From assembly GCA_022841915.1 (NCBI GenBank), contig JALHQN010000001.1, positions 434,001 through 498,000 on the forward strand: a stretch of DNA of 64,000 nt, given 5' to 3'. The notes under the pieces were generated by a model, which did no database searches, was not told where the DNA came from, and worked only from the letters and a program-made list of their open reading frames with translations. Of this stretch, positions 9,165 to 18,493 are shown piece after piece (the first letter of the stretch is position 1; the number at the start of each line of letters is the position of its first letter). This stretch comes from Burkholderiales bacterium. Its GTDB lineage: Bacteria > Pseudomonadota > Gammaproteobacteria > Burkholderiales > WYBJ01. The position numbers and the translations under genes were made by a program.

Positions 9165-9818
9165 TCAGCTGCGCACCAGCACCACATGCACGCGATACGG
9201 CCCGTGAGCGCCCAGAACGAGGGTCTGCTCGATATCGGCCGTCCGCGAAGGCCCGGAGATGAAGTTCGTCGCCCGCGGCAAGGCGCCTCGTTCACTGCGA
9301 ACGAGCGCCCAGGCGTCCTCCATGCTCCTCACGATCCGCGCGCAAGGCACGATGGCAATATGCGTCTCGGGCAGCAAGCTGGTGCTCGGCGGCGCATCCG
9401 CCCCGGAAAGCGTCAGCAAGGTTCCCGTTTCGGCAATGGCGCAAAAACAGCCAGTGATGCCGACCATGTCCTGATCCTGCGCCTTGCGCGCAGCCACCGA
9501 CACGCCGGCATGCGACCAGTCAAGCCGCTCGAACTGCGGCCAGACGATCGCCTGCAAGGGCAAGGCATGCGCCCGCAAATACGCGGCCACCGCCGCCGGA
9601 ACGGCTTCGAGCGCGGCGACCTCTTCGACGGTCGAAGACAGCAGCCGAGCCCGCTCGCTGAAGCGCGCGACGGGCTCCCAGTCGAGCTGCGGACGCGGCC
9701 CGACGGGATGCTCGGCGAGATAAGTGCGCATGATCTTCGTTTGTGCCTCCGACAAAGGATCGGAGCGGCCCAGCGCCGTGCGCACCGAGGCCAAAACGCG
9801 ATCGCGCGCGCTCGTCAT
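9165..9818 (-). CDS. lutC: LutC/YkgG-type lactate utilization protein
   Basis: A 217-residue LUD-domain protein. LutC is one of three cytoplasmic proteins (LutABC) needed for NAD-independent L-lactate oxidation in many bacteria. Recognisable parts are the N-terminal DRVLASVRTALGR, the region GITGCFCAIAETGTLLTLSG (family: AETGT with following SG), and FISGPSRTADIEQTLVLGAHGP near the C-terminus. It lies 3 bases after mmsA, so the lut set is split by an aldehyde dehydrogenase gene here. Confidence 0.9.
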   Translation of the reverse strand: MTSARDRVLASVRTALGRSDPLSEAQTKIMRTYLAEHPVGPRPQLDWEPVARFSERARLLSSTVEEVAALEAVPAAVAAYLRAHALPLQAIVWPQFERLDWSHAGVSVAARKAQDQDMVGITGCFCAIAETGTLLTLSGADAPPSTSLLPETHIAIVPCARIVRSMEDAWALVRSERGALPRATNFISGPSRTADIEQTLVLGAHGPYRVHVVLVRS

Positions 9819-9821
9819 GGT

Positions 9822-11342
9822 TCAGCGGCCGAGAGTCGGCATGACGAAGCTGCTGCCGACGGGCTTGTCTTCGGTCCAGCGCGTGGTCACCACCTTGGTG
9901 CGCGTATAGAAATAGACCCCCTCCATGCCATGCACATGCAAATCGCCGAAGAGAGAATTCTTCCAACCGCCGAAGGAGAAGAACGCCATCGGCACGGGGA
10001 TCGGCACGTTGATGCCGACCATGCCGACCTCGATTTCGTTCTGGAAGCGACGGGCCGCACCCCCGGAGCGCGTGAAGATCGCCGTGCCGTTGCCATAGGG
10101 ATTGCGATTGATGAGGCCGATCGCTTCGTCCAGCGTCTCGGCGCGCACCACCACAAGCACCGGGCCGAAAATCTCGTCCTGGTAGATCTTCATGTCCGGC
10201 GTCACCTGATCGAACAGCGTCGGCCCGATGAAGAATCCGCTCTCGCGCCCCGCGCCCTCGAAGGCGCGGCCGTCCAGCACCAGCTTCGCCCCTTCGCTCA
10301 CCCCCGAATCGACATAGCCCTTCACTTTGTCGCGATGTTCGCGCGTCACCAGCGGCCCCATCTCGATCCCCGGCTGATCGCCCGGACCCACCGGCAGCTT
10401 GGCCGCCTTCGCGCGTATCGTCTCCACCAGCTGATCGCCCGTCGCACCGACGGCCACCACCGCCGAGATCGCCATGCAGCGCTCTCCCGCCGATCCGTAG
10501 GCCGCGCCGATCACCGCGTCGGCGGCAAATTCGATATCCGCGTCCGGCAGGACGACGGCATGGTTCTTCGCGCCGCCCAGCGCCTGCACCCGCTTGCCGT
10601 TGCGCGTGGCCGTCTCGTAGACGTAGCGGGCGATCGGCGTCGAACCGACGAAGGAGATGCCCTTGATGCCGGGATGATTGAGCAGCGCATCGACGGCTTC
10701 CTTGTCGCCGTGGACGACGTTGAGCACGCCGTCGGGCAGCCCCGCCTCCTTGGCGAGTTCCGCCATGAGCAGCGACGGCGAGGGATCCTTCTCCGAGGGC
10801 TTCAGGATGAAGGTGTTGCCGCAGGCTATGGCGACGGGAAACATCCACAGCGGAACCATCACGGGAAAATTGAACGGGGTGATGCCCGCGCACACGCCCA
10901 GCGGCTGCAGCATCGAATGGCAGTCGATGCCGCGACCGACGTCCTCCGCGTGCTCGCCCTTCACCAGGTGCGGCACGCCGCTGGCGAACTCGACCACCTC
11001 GATGCCTCGCTGCAACGAACCGGCGGCATCGGCGAGCGTCTTGCCGTGCTCCTGGGTGATGAGCCGTGCGAACTCGTCGCGATGCGCTTCCAGCAGCTCG
11101 CGAAAGCGGGTCAGGATGCGCGAGCGGCGCAGCGGCGGCGTGGCACGCCATTCCTCGAAGGCGCGCGTGGCAACCTGAACAGCCGCATCCACGTCGGCGG
11201 CGTTGGCCATCGGCGCTTGCCGGACGACCTCGCCTGTCGCCGGATTGGTGATGGGGCTCGTGCGCTTGGACTGCGCCGCGACGGCCTTGCCGTCTATCCA
11301 TAGCGGAAGCGTGCCGCTGGTGTTCGTATCGACGATGCTCAT
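9822..11342 (-). CDS. mmsA: CoA-acylating methylmalonate-semialdehyde dehydrogenase
   Basis: A 506-residue aldehyde dehydrogenase that converts (methyl)malonate semialdehyde to propionyl- or acetyl-CoA, with NAD and CoA. Catalytic Cys289 sits in YGSAGERCMAIS. The usual ALDH glutamate motif is replaced by LGGAKNH (about 256-261), the hallmark of the CoA-acylating MMSDH group. The N-terminal LWIDGKAV and PFNFPVMVPLWM (about 156-167) are also typical. Start at 11342 has CAGGAGAGAACG just upstream. It lies 32 bases after lutB and 3 bases before lutC. Valine, beta-alanine or inositol breakdown are the known uses. Confidence 0.93.
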   Translation of the reverse strand: MSIVDTNTSGTLPLWIDGKAVAAQSKRTSPITNPATGEVVRQAPMANAADVDAAVQVATRAFEEWRATPPLRRSRILTRFRELLEAHRDEFARLITQEHGKTLADAAGSLQRGIEVVEFASGVPHLVKGEHAEDVGRGIDCHSMLQPLGVCAGITPFNFPVMVPLWMFPVAIACGNTFILKPSEKDPSPSLLMAELAKEAGLPDGVLNVVHGDKEAVDALLNHPGIKGISFVGSTPIARYVYETATRNGKRVQALGGAKNHAVVLPDADIEFAADAVIGAAYGSAGERCMAISAVVAVGATGDQLVETIRAKAAKLPVGPGDQPGIEMGPLVTREHRDKVKGYVDSGVSEGAKLVLDGRAFEGAGRESGFFIGPTLFDQVTPDMKIYQDEIFGPVLVVVRAETLDEAIGLINRNPYGNGTAIFTRSGGAARRFQNEIEVGMVGINVPIPVPMAFFSFGGWKNSLFGDLHVHGMEGVYFYTRTKVVTTRWTEDKPVGSSFVMPTLGR

Positions 11343-11374
11343 CGTTCTCTCCTGGAATTCTATCGCTTCGATGG

Positions 11375-12781
11375 TCAGCGGGCGCCGCGCCGTGCATACA
11401 GCGCCCGGAAAGTTTCGCCCTCGGGGGCAGGCAGGTCGCGGCCTTCGGTCCAGCCGCGCCCGAAAGGCAGCGAAGCGATGCGCTTTCGATCGCCGCCCAT
11501 CCAGCTCAATACGCGCGCGGCCGCCCCGGTCACCCAGCCGTAGAGCCTGGGATGGGCCGCCAGAAAACTCCAGCACCGCAGCGCGGCCCGCTCACGCTTG
11601 GGCCGCAGTCCGCGCTCATACTGCTTTTCGCGCAACTTGCGCAGCAGCTCGGGCAAGGGAATCTTGACCGGACACACCACGCCGCACTGGTTGCAGAGCG
11701 TGGCCGCATGCGGGAGATCCAGCGCGTTCTCCAGCCCGATGTAGTTCGGCGTCAGCACCGATCCCATCGGTCCGGGATAGACCCAACCGTAGGCGTGACC
11801 GCCCACGCTCTGGTACACCGGACAATGGTTCATGCAGGCGCCGCAGCGGATACAGCGCAGGATGTCTCGGAACTCGCTCGCCAGGATGCGCGAACGCCCG
11901 GCGTCGAGCAAGATGATGTGAAAGGCTTGCGGGCCATCGATCTCGTCGTCACCGCGCGTGCCTGTCGTCACCGAAACGTAGTTGCTGATCGACTGCCCGG
12001 TCGCGGAGCGGGGCAACAGGCGCAGCAGGGTCGCCAGATCCTCGAGCGTGGGCACGACCTTCTCGATACCCGTGATCGCCACATGCACCCGCGGCAATGT
12101 CGTCGCCATGCGCCCGTTGCCCTCGTTGGTGACGATCAGGGTCGAGCCGGTCTCGGCGACGACGAAATTCGCGCCGGTGATCCCCATGTCGGCCTGCAGG
12201 AAGTGCGGTCGCAGCCGTTCGCGGGCTTCACGGGTGAGCTCGCCGATGTCCGTCTTGCGCGGCGTCGCGTGCTTCTCGGCGAACAGGTCCGACACCTGAT
12301 CGCGCGTCTTGTGGATGACCGGCGCAATGATGTGCGAGGGCGGTTCGCGGCCGAGCTGGAGGATGTACTCGCCCAAGTCGGTTTCCACGACCTCGATGCC
12401 GGCCCCTTCCAGCGCATCGTTGAGCGCGCATTCCTCGCTCACCATCGATTTCGATTTGACCGCCTTGCGCACCCCGTTGTCGCGCGCGATTTTCAGGACG
12501 ATGTCGTTGGCTTCCTGCCAGGTCTGCGCCCAGTGGACGACGGCGCCGCGCTCGGTGGCCTTTCGCTCGAACGTCTCGAGGAAGAAATCCAGATGCTCCA
12601 GCGTACGACGGCGAATTTCTGCGGCCGCCTCGCGGATTTCCTCGAAGTTGTCGAGTTCGGCAATCACGGCCGCGCGACCGGGCACGAACCGCTGCTTGAG
12701 CCCGTTCAGGGCTTCGCGCAGATCCGGATCGGCCAGCTTCTGCGTGGCCCGCGCCTTGAAATGCATGGAAGAGATCTGCAT
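11375..12781 (-). CDS. lutB: LutB-type iron-sulfur lactate utilization protein
   Basis: A 468-residue protein with an N-terminal LUD domain and two C-terminal cysteine clusters, CIRCGACMNHCPVYQSVGG and LCNQCGVVCPVKIPLPELL, which should hold 4Fe-4S centres. These are the features of LutB/LldF. The stretch GGHAYGWVYPGPMGSVLTPN between the clusters is very conserved in the family. It sits 96 bases downstream of lutA and is followed by mmsA. It acts with LutA and LutC in cytoplasmic lactate oxidation. Confidence 0.92.
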   Translation of the reverse strand: MQISSMHFKARATQKLADPDLREALNGLKQRFVPGRAAVIAELDNFEEIREAAAEIRRRTLEHLDFFLETFERKATERGAVVHWAQTWQEANDIVLKIARDNGVRKAVKSKSMVSEECALNDALEGAGIEVVETDLGEYILQLGREPPSHIIAPVIHKTRDQVSDLFAEKHATPRKTDIGELTREARERLRPHFLQADMGITGANFVVAETGSTLIVTNEGNGRMATTLPRVHVAITGIEKVVPTLEDLATLLRLLPRSATGQSISNYVSVTTGTRGDDEIDGPQAFHIILLDAGRSRILASEFRDILRCIRCGACMNHCPVYQSVGGHAYGWVYPGPMGSVLTPNYIGLENALDLPHAATLCNQCGVVCPVKIPLPELLRKLREKQYERGLRPKRERAALRCWSFLAAHPRLYGWVTGAAARVLSWMGGDRKRIASLPFGRGWTEGRDLPAPEGETFRALYARRGAR

Positions 12782-12877
12782 GGAGCCGCCGCTAGGTCGA
12801 TGCGAAGAGCATGGGCGATCCGGACGCGCCCAGCGCTGTGCCGATGGAAAGACCGTGATCGCGGGCGCGCGCGCGTA

Positions 12878-13615
12878 TCAAGACGAGCCTCGCCCGGCGC
12901 CTGCCAATACCTCGGCCACATGCAGCACCTGGGTGCGTTCGTCGCCGCGCCGGCGCAAGCGCCCTTCGATGTTGAGCATGCAGCCCAGATCTCCCAGCAC
13001 CACTGCGTCTGCCTTTACGGCGGCGATGCCATCGCACTTCACATCGACGATCCGTGTGGAGACGTCGCCGAATTTGACGGCAAACGTGCCGCCGAAGCCG
13101 CAGCAAGCCTGCGCTTCGGTCATCTCGGTGATGCGCAAACCTTTGACCTTCGCCAACATCGCGCGCGGCTGGGCTTTGACGCCGAGTTCGCGCAAGCCCG
13201 AGCAGGCATCGTGATAGGTCACGGTGCCATGGTATTCGCCGGGCACGCTGTCGAGCTTGGCGATGCGCACCAAAAAATCGGTCAACTCGTAGGTCTTGGC
13301 GGCGAGACGCTCGACCCGAGCCAACCAAGGTGGATCGCCGGAGAACAGTTCCGGATAGTGCGCCCTTATCATCCCCGCGCAGGAACCCGAGGGCACGACG
13401 ACATAGTCGCAGGGCTCGAACTCGGCGATCAGCTTCTCGGCGAGCTTGCGCGCACCCGCACGATCACCGGAGTTGTAGCCGGGCTGGCCGCAACAGGTCT
13501 GGGTCCCGGGTACCTGCACTTCGCAGCCCGCCCGCTCCAGCAAGGACAGCGCAGCAAATCCGATGCGCGGACGCATGAGGTCCACGAGGCAGGTGACGAA
13601 AAGGCCGACGCGCAT
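12878..13615 (-). CDS. lutA: LutA-type (Fe-S)-binding lactate utilization protein
   Basis: A 245-residue protein with two CCG domains (cysteine-rich, heterodisulfide-reductase-like). The motifs TCCGQPGYNSGD in the first half and ACCGFGGTFAVKF in the second are the paired Cys-Cys-Gly signatures; HDACSGLRELG and PSGSCAGMIR carry the partner cysteines. This is the LutA/LldE pattern. It is the first gene of the lut operon, with a 10-base inverted repeat 30-66 bases upstream. Confidence 0.93.
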   Translation of the reverse strand: MRVGLFVTCLVDLMRPRIGFAALSLLERAGCEVQVPGTQTCCGQPGYNSGDRAGARKLAEKLIAEFEPCDYVVVPSGSCAGMIRAHYPELFSGDPPWLARVERLAAKTYELTDFLVRIAKLDSVPGEYHGTVTYHDACSGLRELGVKAQPRAMLAKVKGLRITEMTEAQACCGFGGTFAVKFGDVSTRIVDVKCDGIAAVKADAVVLGDLGCMLNIEGRLRRRGDERTQVLHVAEVLAGAGRGSS

Positions 13616-13645
13616 GCGGTACTCGATATGTCTGGTCGTGGGCGA

Positions 13646-13681
13646 CCACGTGAACCGAGCCGCTGGGGCGCGTTCACGTGG
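13646..13681. promoter_or_regulatory. 10-base inverted repeat upstream of lutA
   Basis: CCACGTGAAC at 13646-13655 pairs perfectly with GTTCACGTGG at 13672-13681 across 16 bases. It lies between the aldehyde dehydrogenase stop and the lutA start. No T-run follows on either side, so an operator or promoter element is at least as likely as a terminator. Confidence 0.4.
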
Positions 13682-13702
13682 CCACGGTAGATCACAAGGC
13701 GC

Positions 13703-15136
13703 TTAAAGCCCCGCTTGAGTGACGAACTTGCTCACGAGATAGGGCTCCAGCGCTTCGGACCCGCCCTCGGAACCATAACCCGAATCCTTCACGCCGCCGA
13801 AGGGTACTTCCGGCAGCGCGAGGCCGAGGTGATTGATCGTGATCATGCCGGTCTCGACCTCGCTCGCCACGGCATTGGCGGTCTTGGCCGAACGCGTGAA
13901 CGCATAGGCCGCCAGGCCATAGGGCAGACGGTTGGCCTCGCTGACCGCATCGTCGAAGGACTTGAACGAGTTGATCAGCGCAAGCGGCCCGAACGGCTCC
14001 TCGTTCATCGCGCGCGCCGACTTGGGCACGTTGGCGAGCACGGTCGGCTCGAAGAAGTTGCCTTTCTCGCCGATGCGGCTGCCGCCCATCTTGCGCTCGG
14101 CGCCGTGCTTCAAGGCATCGTCGATGAAGCCCTCGATCGCCGTCACACGCCGGGTATTGGCCAGCGGCCCCATGGTCGTGCCTTCCTTCATGCCATCGCC
14201 GACCTTGATCTTGCCGGCAGCGGCGACATACTTCTCGACGAAGCTCTCGTACACCTGCTCTTGCACCAGGTAACGCGTCGGCGATACGCACACTTGCCCG
14301 GCGTTGCGGAATTTCGCCGCCGCGAGCATCTTGCTCGCCACGTCGACATCGGCATCGTCGAACACGATCACGGGACCGTGGCCGCCGAGCTCCATGGTCA
14401 CGCGCTTCATGTGCAGACCGGCCATGGCAGCCAGTTGCTTGCCGACCGCGGTCGAGCCCGTGAAGGAAATCTTGCGGATGACCGGATGCGGGATCAGGTA
14501 GCTGGACACTTCCGCCGGCACACCGTACACCAGATTCACCACCCCCGCCGGCACGCCGGCATCGACGAAACAGCGAACCAGTTCCGCCGGGGCGGCCGGC
14601 GTCTCTTCCGGGCCCTTGACGATGATCGAGCAGCCCGTCGCCAAGGCAGCGGACAGCTTGCGCACGACCTGATTGATGGGGAAGTTCCAGGGCGTGAACG
14701 CAGCCACCGGCCCGACCGGCTCCTTCACCACGAGCTGGTAGACACCCGCGGTGCGAGCCGGGATGACACGACCATACGCCCGCCGGCCTTCCTCGGCAAA
14801 CCACTCGATGATGTCCGCACCGGCGAGCACTTCGCCCTTCGCCTCGATCAGCGGTTTGCCCTGCTCCATGGTGAGCAGCGGCGCAATCGCGTCGGCGCGG
14901 CTACGCAGCAGTTCCGCCGCCTTGCGCATCACCTTGGAGCGATCGTAGGCCGAGGTCTTGCGCCAGACATGGAAGCCCTTTTCCACCGCCTGCAGGGCCC
15001 GGTCGAGATCCGGCTGCTCGGCATGCGCCACGGTGCCGATCTTGTCGCCGCTCGCGGGATTCACGACCGGAATGCTCTTGCCCGAAGCGGCTGGGCACCA
15101 CTGGCCGTCGATCAGCAGTTGTACGTCGGGATACAT
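13703..15136 (-). CDS. NAD(P)-dependent succinate-semialdehyde-type dehydrogenase
   Basis: A 477-residue aldehyde dehydrogenase of the succinate semialdehyde/aldehyde class. Catalytic Glu249 lies in [10 protein letters not shown] and nucleophile Cys283 in [11 protein letters not shown]. The N-terminal [13 protein letters not shown] and the [11 protein letters not shown] region match the GabD/SSADH-like group in Burkholderiales. Two in-frame ATGs, at 15136 and 15151, each have a GGAG at suitable spacing; I prefer 15136 because homologues begin MYPD. It follows an SDR gene on the same strand. The true aldehyde is uncertain. Confidence 0.86.
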   Translation of the reverse strand: MYPDVQLLIDGQWCPAASGKSIPVVNPASGDKIGTVAHAEQPDLDRALQAVEKGFHVWRKTSAYDRSKVMRKAAELLRSRADAIAPLLTMEQGKPLIEAKGEVLAGADIIEWFAEEGRRAYGRVIPARTAGVYQLVVKEPVGPVAAFTPWNFPINQVVRKLSAALATGCSIIVKGPEETPAAPAELVRCFVDAGVPAGVVNLVYGVPAEVSSYLIPHPVIRKISFTGSTAVGKQLAAMAGLHMKRVTMELGGHGPVIVFDDADVDVASKMLAAAKFRNAGQVCVSPTRYLVQEQVYESFVEKYVAAAGKIKVGDGMKEGTTMGPLANTRRVTAIEGFIDDALKHGAERKMGGSRIGEKGNFFEPTVLANVPKSARAMNEEPFGPLALINSFKSFDDAVSEANRLPYGLAAYAFTRSAKTANAVASEVETGMITINHLGLALPEVPFGGVKDSGYGSEGGSEALEPYLVSKFVTQAGL

Positions 15137-15206
15137 GTGTGCGTTCTCCATTGAATTAGGCTCCAACTGCGGGACCATCCACTGGGATCGTCCCGACGAC
15201 ACGAAT

Positions 15207-15232
15207 GGGGATCGCCCCGAGGGGCGCTCCCC
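15207..15232 (-). terminator. GC-rich hairpin between SDR and aldehyde dehydrogenase genes
   Basis: GGGG...CCCC flanks an inner CGCCCC-GA-GGGGCG stem, 15 bases past the SDR stop. There is no T-tract, so it may only attenuate transcription or be chance in GC-rich DNA. Confidence 0.25.
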
Positions 15233-15246
15233 AGATTGCTCTTCGC

Positions 15247-16005
15247 TTACGGCGCGATCGTCGTGCCACCGTCGGCGACGATCACCTGGCCGGTAATGAA
15301 CTCCGCTGCCTCGCAGGCAAGAAAGACCGCGACGCCGCCGATGTCCTTGGGCTCGCCCAGACGACGCAGGGGCGTGCTCTCCTCGCGACGCTTGCGCCGC
15401 TCTTCATCCTCCCACAGGGCACGGGCGAAATCGGTTCTGATGAGTCCGGGTGCGATGGTGTTCACACGCACGTTCTTCGCCCCCCACTCCACCGCCAAGG
15501 CTCGAGCCAGCCCCATCTCCGCCGCTTTCGAAGTACCGTAGAGACCCATGACGTCGCTGCCGCGCAGCGCACCGATGCTGGAGATGATGATCATCGCGCC
15601 CCCGCCTTGTTCGGCGGCATGCGGCAACGCCATGTTCGCCAGCCAGAACACGCTCTTCACGTTGGTGAGCATGATCTTGTCGAAGGCTTCGTCCGGCGCC
15701 TTGGCAAGCGGCCCGAACACCGGATTGGAGGCCGCATTGCAGACCACGATGTCGATCCGCCCCCACTTGGCGAGGGTCTGGTCGACCAGCGCCTGCAAAT
15801 GCTCTTTCTGCCCGACGTTGCACGGGATCGCAATGGCCTCCTGGCCGCGTGCCTCGAACTCCTTCAACACCGCATCGCAGGCCTGCGCCTTGCGGCTGGA
15901 GATGACGACCTTCGCCCCGGCCTTGGCCATCTCCTCGGCAATCGACTTGCCGATCCCCTTGGTGGAACCGGTGACGATGGCGACCTTGCCTTCCAAACTG
16001 AACAT
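15247..16005 (-). CDS. SDR family oxidoreductase
   Basis: A 252-residue classical short-chain dehydrogenase. The NAD(P) motif TGSTKGIG is at residues 12-19, the NAAS motif at 90-93, and the catalytic Ser142/143, Tyr156 and Lys160 (YGTSK) are present. I chose the ATG at 16005 ([13 protein letters not shown]) because the first beta strand starts 6 residues later. The C-terminal [14 protein letters not shown] is standard for the glucose/3-oxoacyl reductase-like class. It lies between a molybdoenzyme and an aldehyde dehydrogenase, so an alcohol or keto intermediate in a catabolic path is likely. Substrate unknown. Confidence 0.88.
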   Translation of the reverse strand: MFSLEGKVAIVTGSTKGIGKSIAEEMAKAGAKVVISSRKAQACDAVLKEFEARGQEAIAIPCNVGQKEHLQALVDQTLAKWGRIDIVVCNAASNPVFGPLAKAPDEAFDKIMLTNVKSVFWLANMALPHAAEQGGGAMIIISSIGALRGSDVMGLYGTSKAAEMGLARALAVEWGAKNVRVNTIAPGLIRTDFARALWEDEERRKRREESTPLRRLGEPKDIGGVAVFLACEAAEFITGQVIVADGGTTIAP

Positions 16006-16078
16006 ACGACTTTCTCCCTCGATACGATCGTGGTGTCGCAACATCCCGCGACGCCCCGGAACAGTTCAACCCCAGCGG

Positions 16079-18391
16079 CTACGCTCCTCGGCTCGCGAAC
16101 GGCGGCGGATCGTAGGCGGTGATGGGCGGCAACTCGCCGCTGAAACGCTCGATCTCGACCAGGCAGGTATGCGCGCTGGCACCCTGCGTCAGCCGGGACG
16201 TGCCCTTGTCCAACGTCAGCACATTGGGATTGCCGTGCTTGTCCAGCGTCCCGATCTCGCCCGGCACCAGAGGATCGTACCAGGCGCCGGTCGACATCTG
16301 CACCACGCCGCGCTTCAACCCCTCATCGAGTCGCAGGCCGGCCAGGCACTGCCCTCGATCGTTGAACACACGCACAATGTCCCCGTCGGCCAGACCGCGC
16401 TCGGCAGCGTCGGCAGGATGCATGCCGACGGGCTCGCGGCCTTGAATTTTGTTCGCCCGACTCAACTCGCCATGGTCGTACTGGCTATGCAGCTTGGTCG
16501 AGGGCTGGCTCGAAATGAGATGCAGGGGATGGCGTCTCGCCGCATCGCCCAGCCACTCGATCGGCTCGAACCATGCCGGATGACCGGGACAATCGTCGTA
16601 GCCGAAGGATGCAATGCGCTCGGAATGGATCTCCAGTCGGCCCGAAGGCGTCGACAGCCGGTGCGATTGCGGATCGGCGCGAAAAGCCGACAGCATGACT
16701 TGTGACTGCTCCGGCCGCGGCACTTCGAAGTAGCCCTGCCGCCAGAAATCGTCGAAGCCGGGCAGTTCGATGCCGAATCGATCCGCTCGCTCGCGCGAAG
16801 TCTCATACAGATAGCGCAGCCACTGCGGCACATCCCGGTTCTCGGTGTAGGCGCGGTGCGTGCCCAGGCGCTCGGAGAGGGCGGCGAAGATCTCGTAGTC
16901 GTCGCGCGCTTCGCCCGGCGCCTGAACGGCCTTCTTCATCGCGATCATGAAGCGGTCGCGCCCGGCCGAACCGATGTCGTCGCGCTCGAGCATGGTCGTC
17001 GCCGGCAGTACGACATCGGCATGCTTGGCGGCGGGCGTCCAGAACTGCTCGTGAAACACGATGCTGTCGGGCTTGCGCCAGGCTTCGATGAAGCGGTTGA
17101 GATCCTGATGATGATGGAACGGATTGCCGCCGCACCAATACACAAGATGGATGTCGGGATACGTGCGCGGCTGACCGTCGAAATCGTAGGCCGCCCCGGG
17201 ATTGAGCAGCATGTCTGCGATGCGCGCCACCGGAATCGGCGTCTTCACCGCGTTGTTTCCCTGCGGCAGCACCGGACCGGAATACGCTCGCGCATCCGAA
17301 CCCTCGGCATTCACCGAGCCATAGCCCAGCCCGAAGCCGCCGCCCGGCAGACCGATCTGACCGAGCATGGCGGCCAACGTGACGCCAAGCCAGAAGGGTT
17401 GCTCGCCGTGGTCGGCCCGCTGCAGCGACCAGCTGACCGTCAGCATCGTGCGGTTCGCGGCCATCCGGCGGGCGAGCGCCACGATGACCTCGGGTGAGAT
17501 ATCGCAGATCGGCCCGGCCCAGGCTGCGCTCTTGGGCTGCCCGTCCGCATCGCCCAGGAGATAGGGCAGGAAGCGCTCGAAGCCGACGCAATGCGTGGCC
17601 AGAAACGCACGATCGTGCAGGCCTTCGACGACCAGCGTATGGGCGAGCGCCAGCATGAAGGCCGCATCGCTGTTCGGTCGGATCGGCAGCCACTCCACGC
17701 CGCCAGTGCCATCGAAGTCGCTGCGCACGGGGCTCACGTTGACGAGCTTCACGCCCGCGGCGGCGAGCCGTTCTAGCCAGGGGCCGACCTCGTGCTGCGA
17801 AGCCCCCCCTGAATTGACCTGCGTATTGCGCAAGGGCACGCCGCCGAAGGCCACGAAGAGCTGGCAGCTCTGCTCCATGACACCCCAGGTCGTGTGCTGA
17901 GCCCGGAGCTGATCCATGTCGCCCGCGATATGGGGCAGCAAGGTGCGCGCGGCGCCCAGGCTGTACGTGCCGACGTGCGCGACATAGCCGCCGACGCAAT
18001 TCATGAAGCGGTGGACCTGACTTTGCGCGTGGTGGAAGCGTCCGGCACTCGACCAGCCATAAGATCCGGCGAAGATGGACGCATTGCCGAACTTCGCGCG
18101 GACCCGATCGACTTCGGCGGCGACGAGGTCGAGCGCTTCGTTCCAGGATACTTCGACGAAGGGTTCCGCCCCACGCCGATGATTCGCCGTGCCGGGGCCA
18201 CCCTCCAGATAACTCTTGCGAACGGCCGGGCGCAGAACGCGCGTCGGCGAATGCAGCGCCGCGGGGATCGAATCACCGATGGGCGAGGGCCTCGGATCGT
18301 GCGCGAAGGGCTTGAGGCGCGACACCCGGCCGGCGTCCACCTCGACCTCGTACACGCCCCAATGGGTGGATGTCAGCAGCGGTGCGTTCAT
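16079..18391 (-). CDS. molybdopterin-dependent oxidoreductase, BisC/TorZ-like
   Basis: A 770-residue DMSO-reductase-family enzyme. It opens STHWGVYEVEVDAGRV, as BisC, TorA and TorZ do, and carries SYGWSSAGRFHHAQSQ, where a serine in the YGWSSAG loop is expected to bind molybdenum. The HFWTP-type FHEQFWTPAAKHADVVLPATT and the C-terminal SSQPSTKLHSQYDHG bind the bis-MGD cofactor. No iron-sulfur cysteines precede the domain and there is no Tat signal, so it is likely a cytoplasmic single-cofactor enzyme such as a biotin or methionine sulfoxide reductase. No partner subunit is nearby. Confidence 0.88.
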   Translation of the reverse strand: MNAPLLTSTHWGVYEVEVDAGRVSRLKPFAHDPRPSPIGDSIPAALHSPTRVLRPAVRKSYLEGGPGTANHRRGAEPFVEVSWNEALDLVAAEVDRVRAKFGNASIFAGSYGWSSAGRFHHAQSQVHRFMNCVGGYVAHVGTYSLGAARTLLPHIAGDMDQLRAQHTTWGVMEQSCQLFVAFGGVPLRNTQVNSGGASQHEVGPWLERLAAAGVKLVNVSPVRSDFDGTGGVEWLPIRPNSDAAFMLALAHTLVVEGLHDRAFLATHCVGFERFLPYLLGDADGQPKSAAWAGPICDISPEVIVALARRMAANRTMLTVSWSLQRADHGEQPFWLGVTLAAMLGQIGLPGGGFGLGYGSVNAEGSDARAYSGPVLPQGNNAVKTPIPVARIADMLLNPGAAYDFDGQPRTYPDIHLVYWCGGNPFHHHQDLNRFIEAWRKPDSIVFHEQFWTPAAKHADVVLPATTMLERDDIGSAGRDRFMIAMKKAVQAPGEARDDYEIFAALSERLGTHRAYTENRDVPQWLRYLYETSRERADRFGIELPGFDDFWRQGYFEVPRPEQSQVMLSAFRADPQSHRLSTPSGRLEIHSERIASFGYDDCPGHPAWFEPIEWLGDAARRHPLHLISSQPSTKLHSQYDHGELSRANKIQGREPVGMHPADAAERGLADGDIVRVFNDRGQCLAGLRLDEGLKRGVVQMSTGAWYDPLVPGEIGTLDKHGNPNVLTLDKGTSRLTQGASAHTCLVEIERFSGELPPITAYDPPPFASRGA

Positions 18392-18493
18392 GCTTGCCCT
18401 TTCTCGGAGCCCTGCCCGCGGCCTCGGAGCTCGCCCACGACAGCGCCGATGGTGCGTTCGGTCGTCTCGATGCGACTCATCGCTGCACGAGGC

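Noticed and set aside
9186-11303. A 705-codon rightward frame opposite mmsA and lutC
   Set aside because: Antisense to two confident genes, with shadow-like Arg/His-rich composition.
16861-17900. A rightward gene within the molybdoenzyme region
   Set aside because: Frames there are opposite the BisC/TorZ-like gene, whose cofactor motifs continue through the whole stretch.
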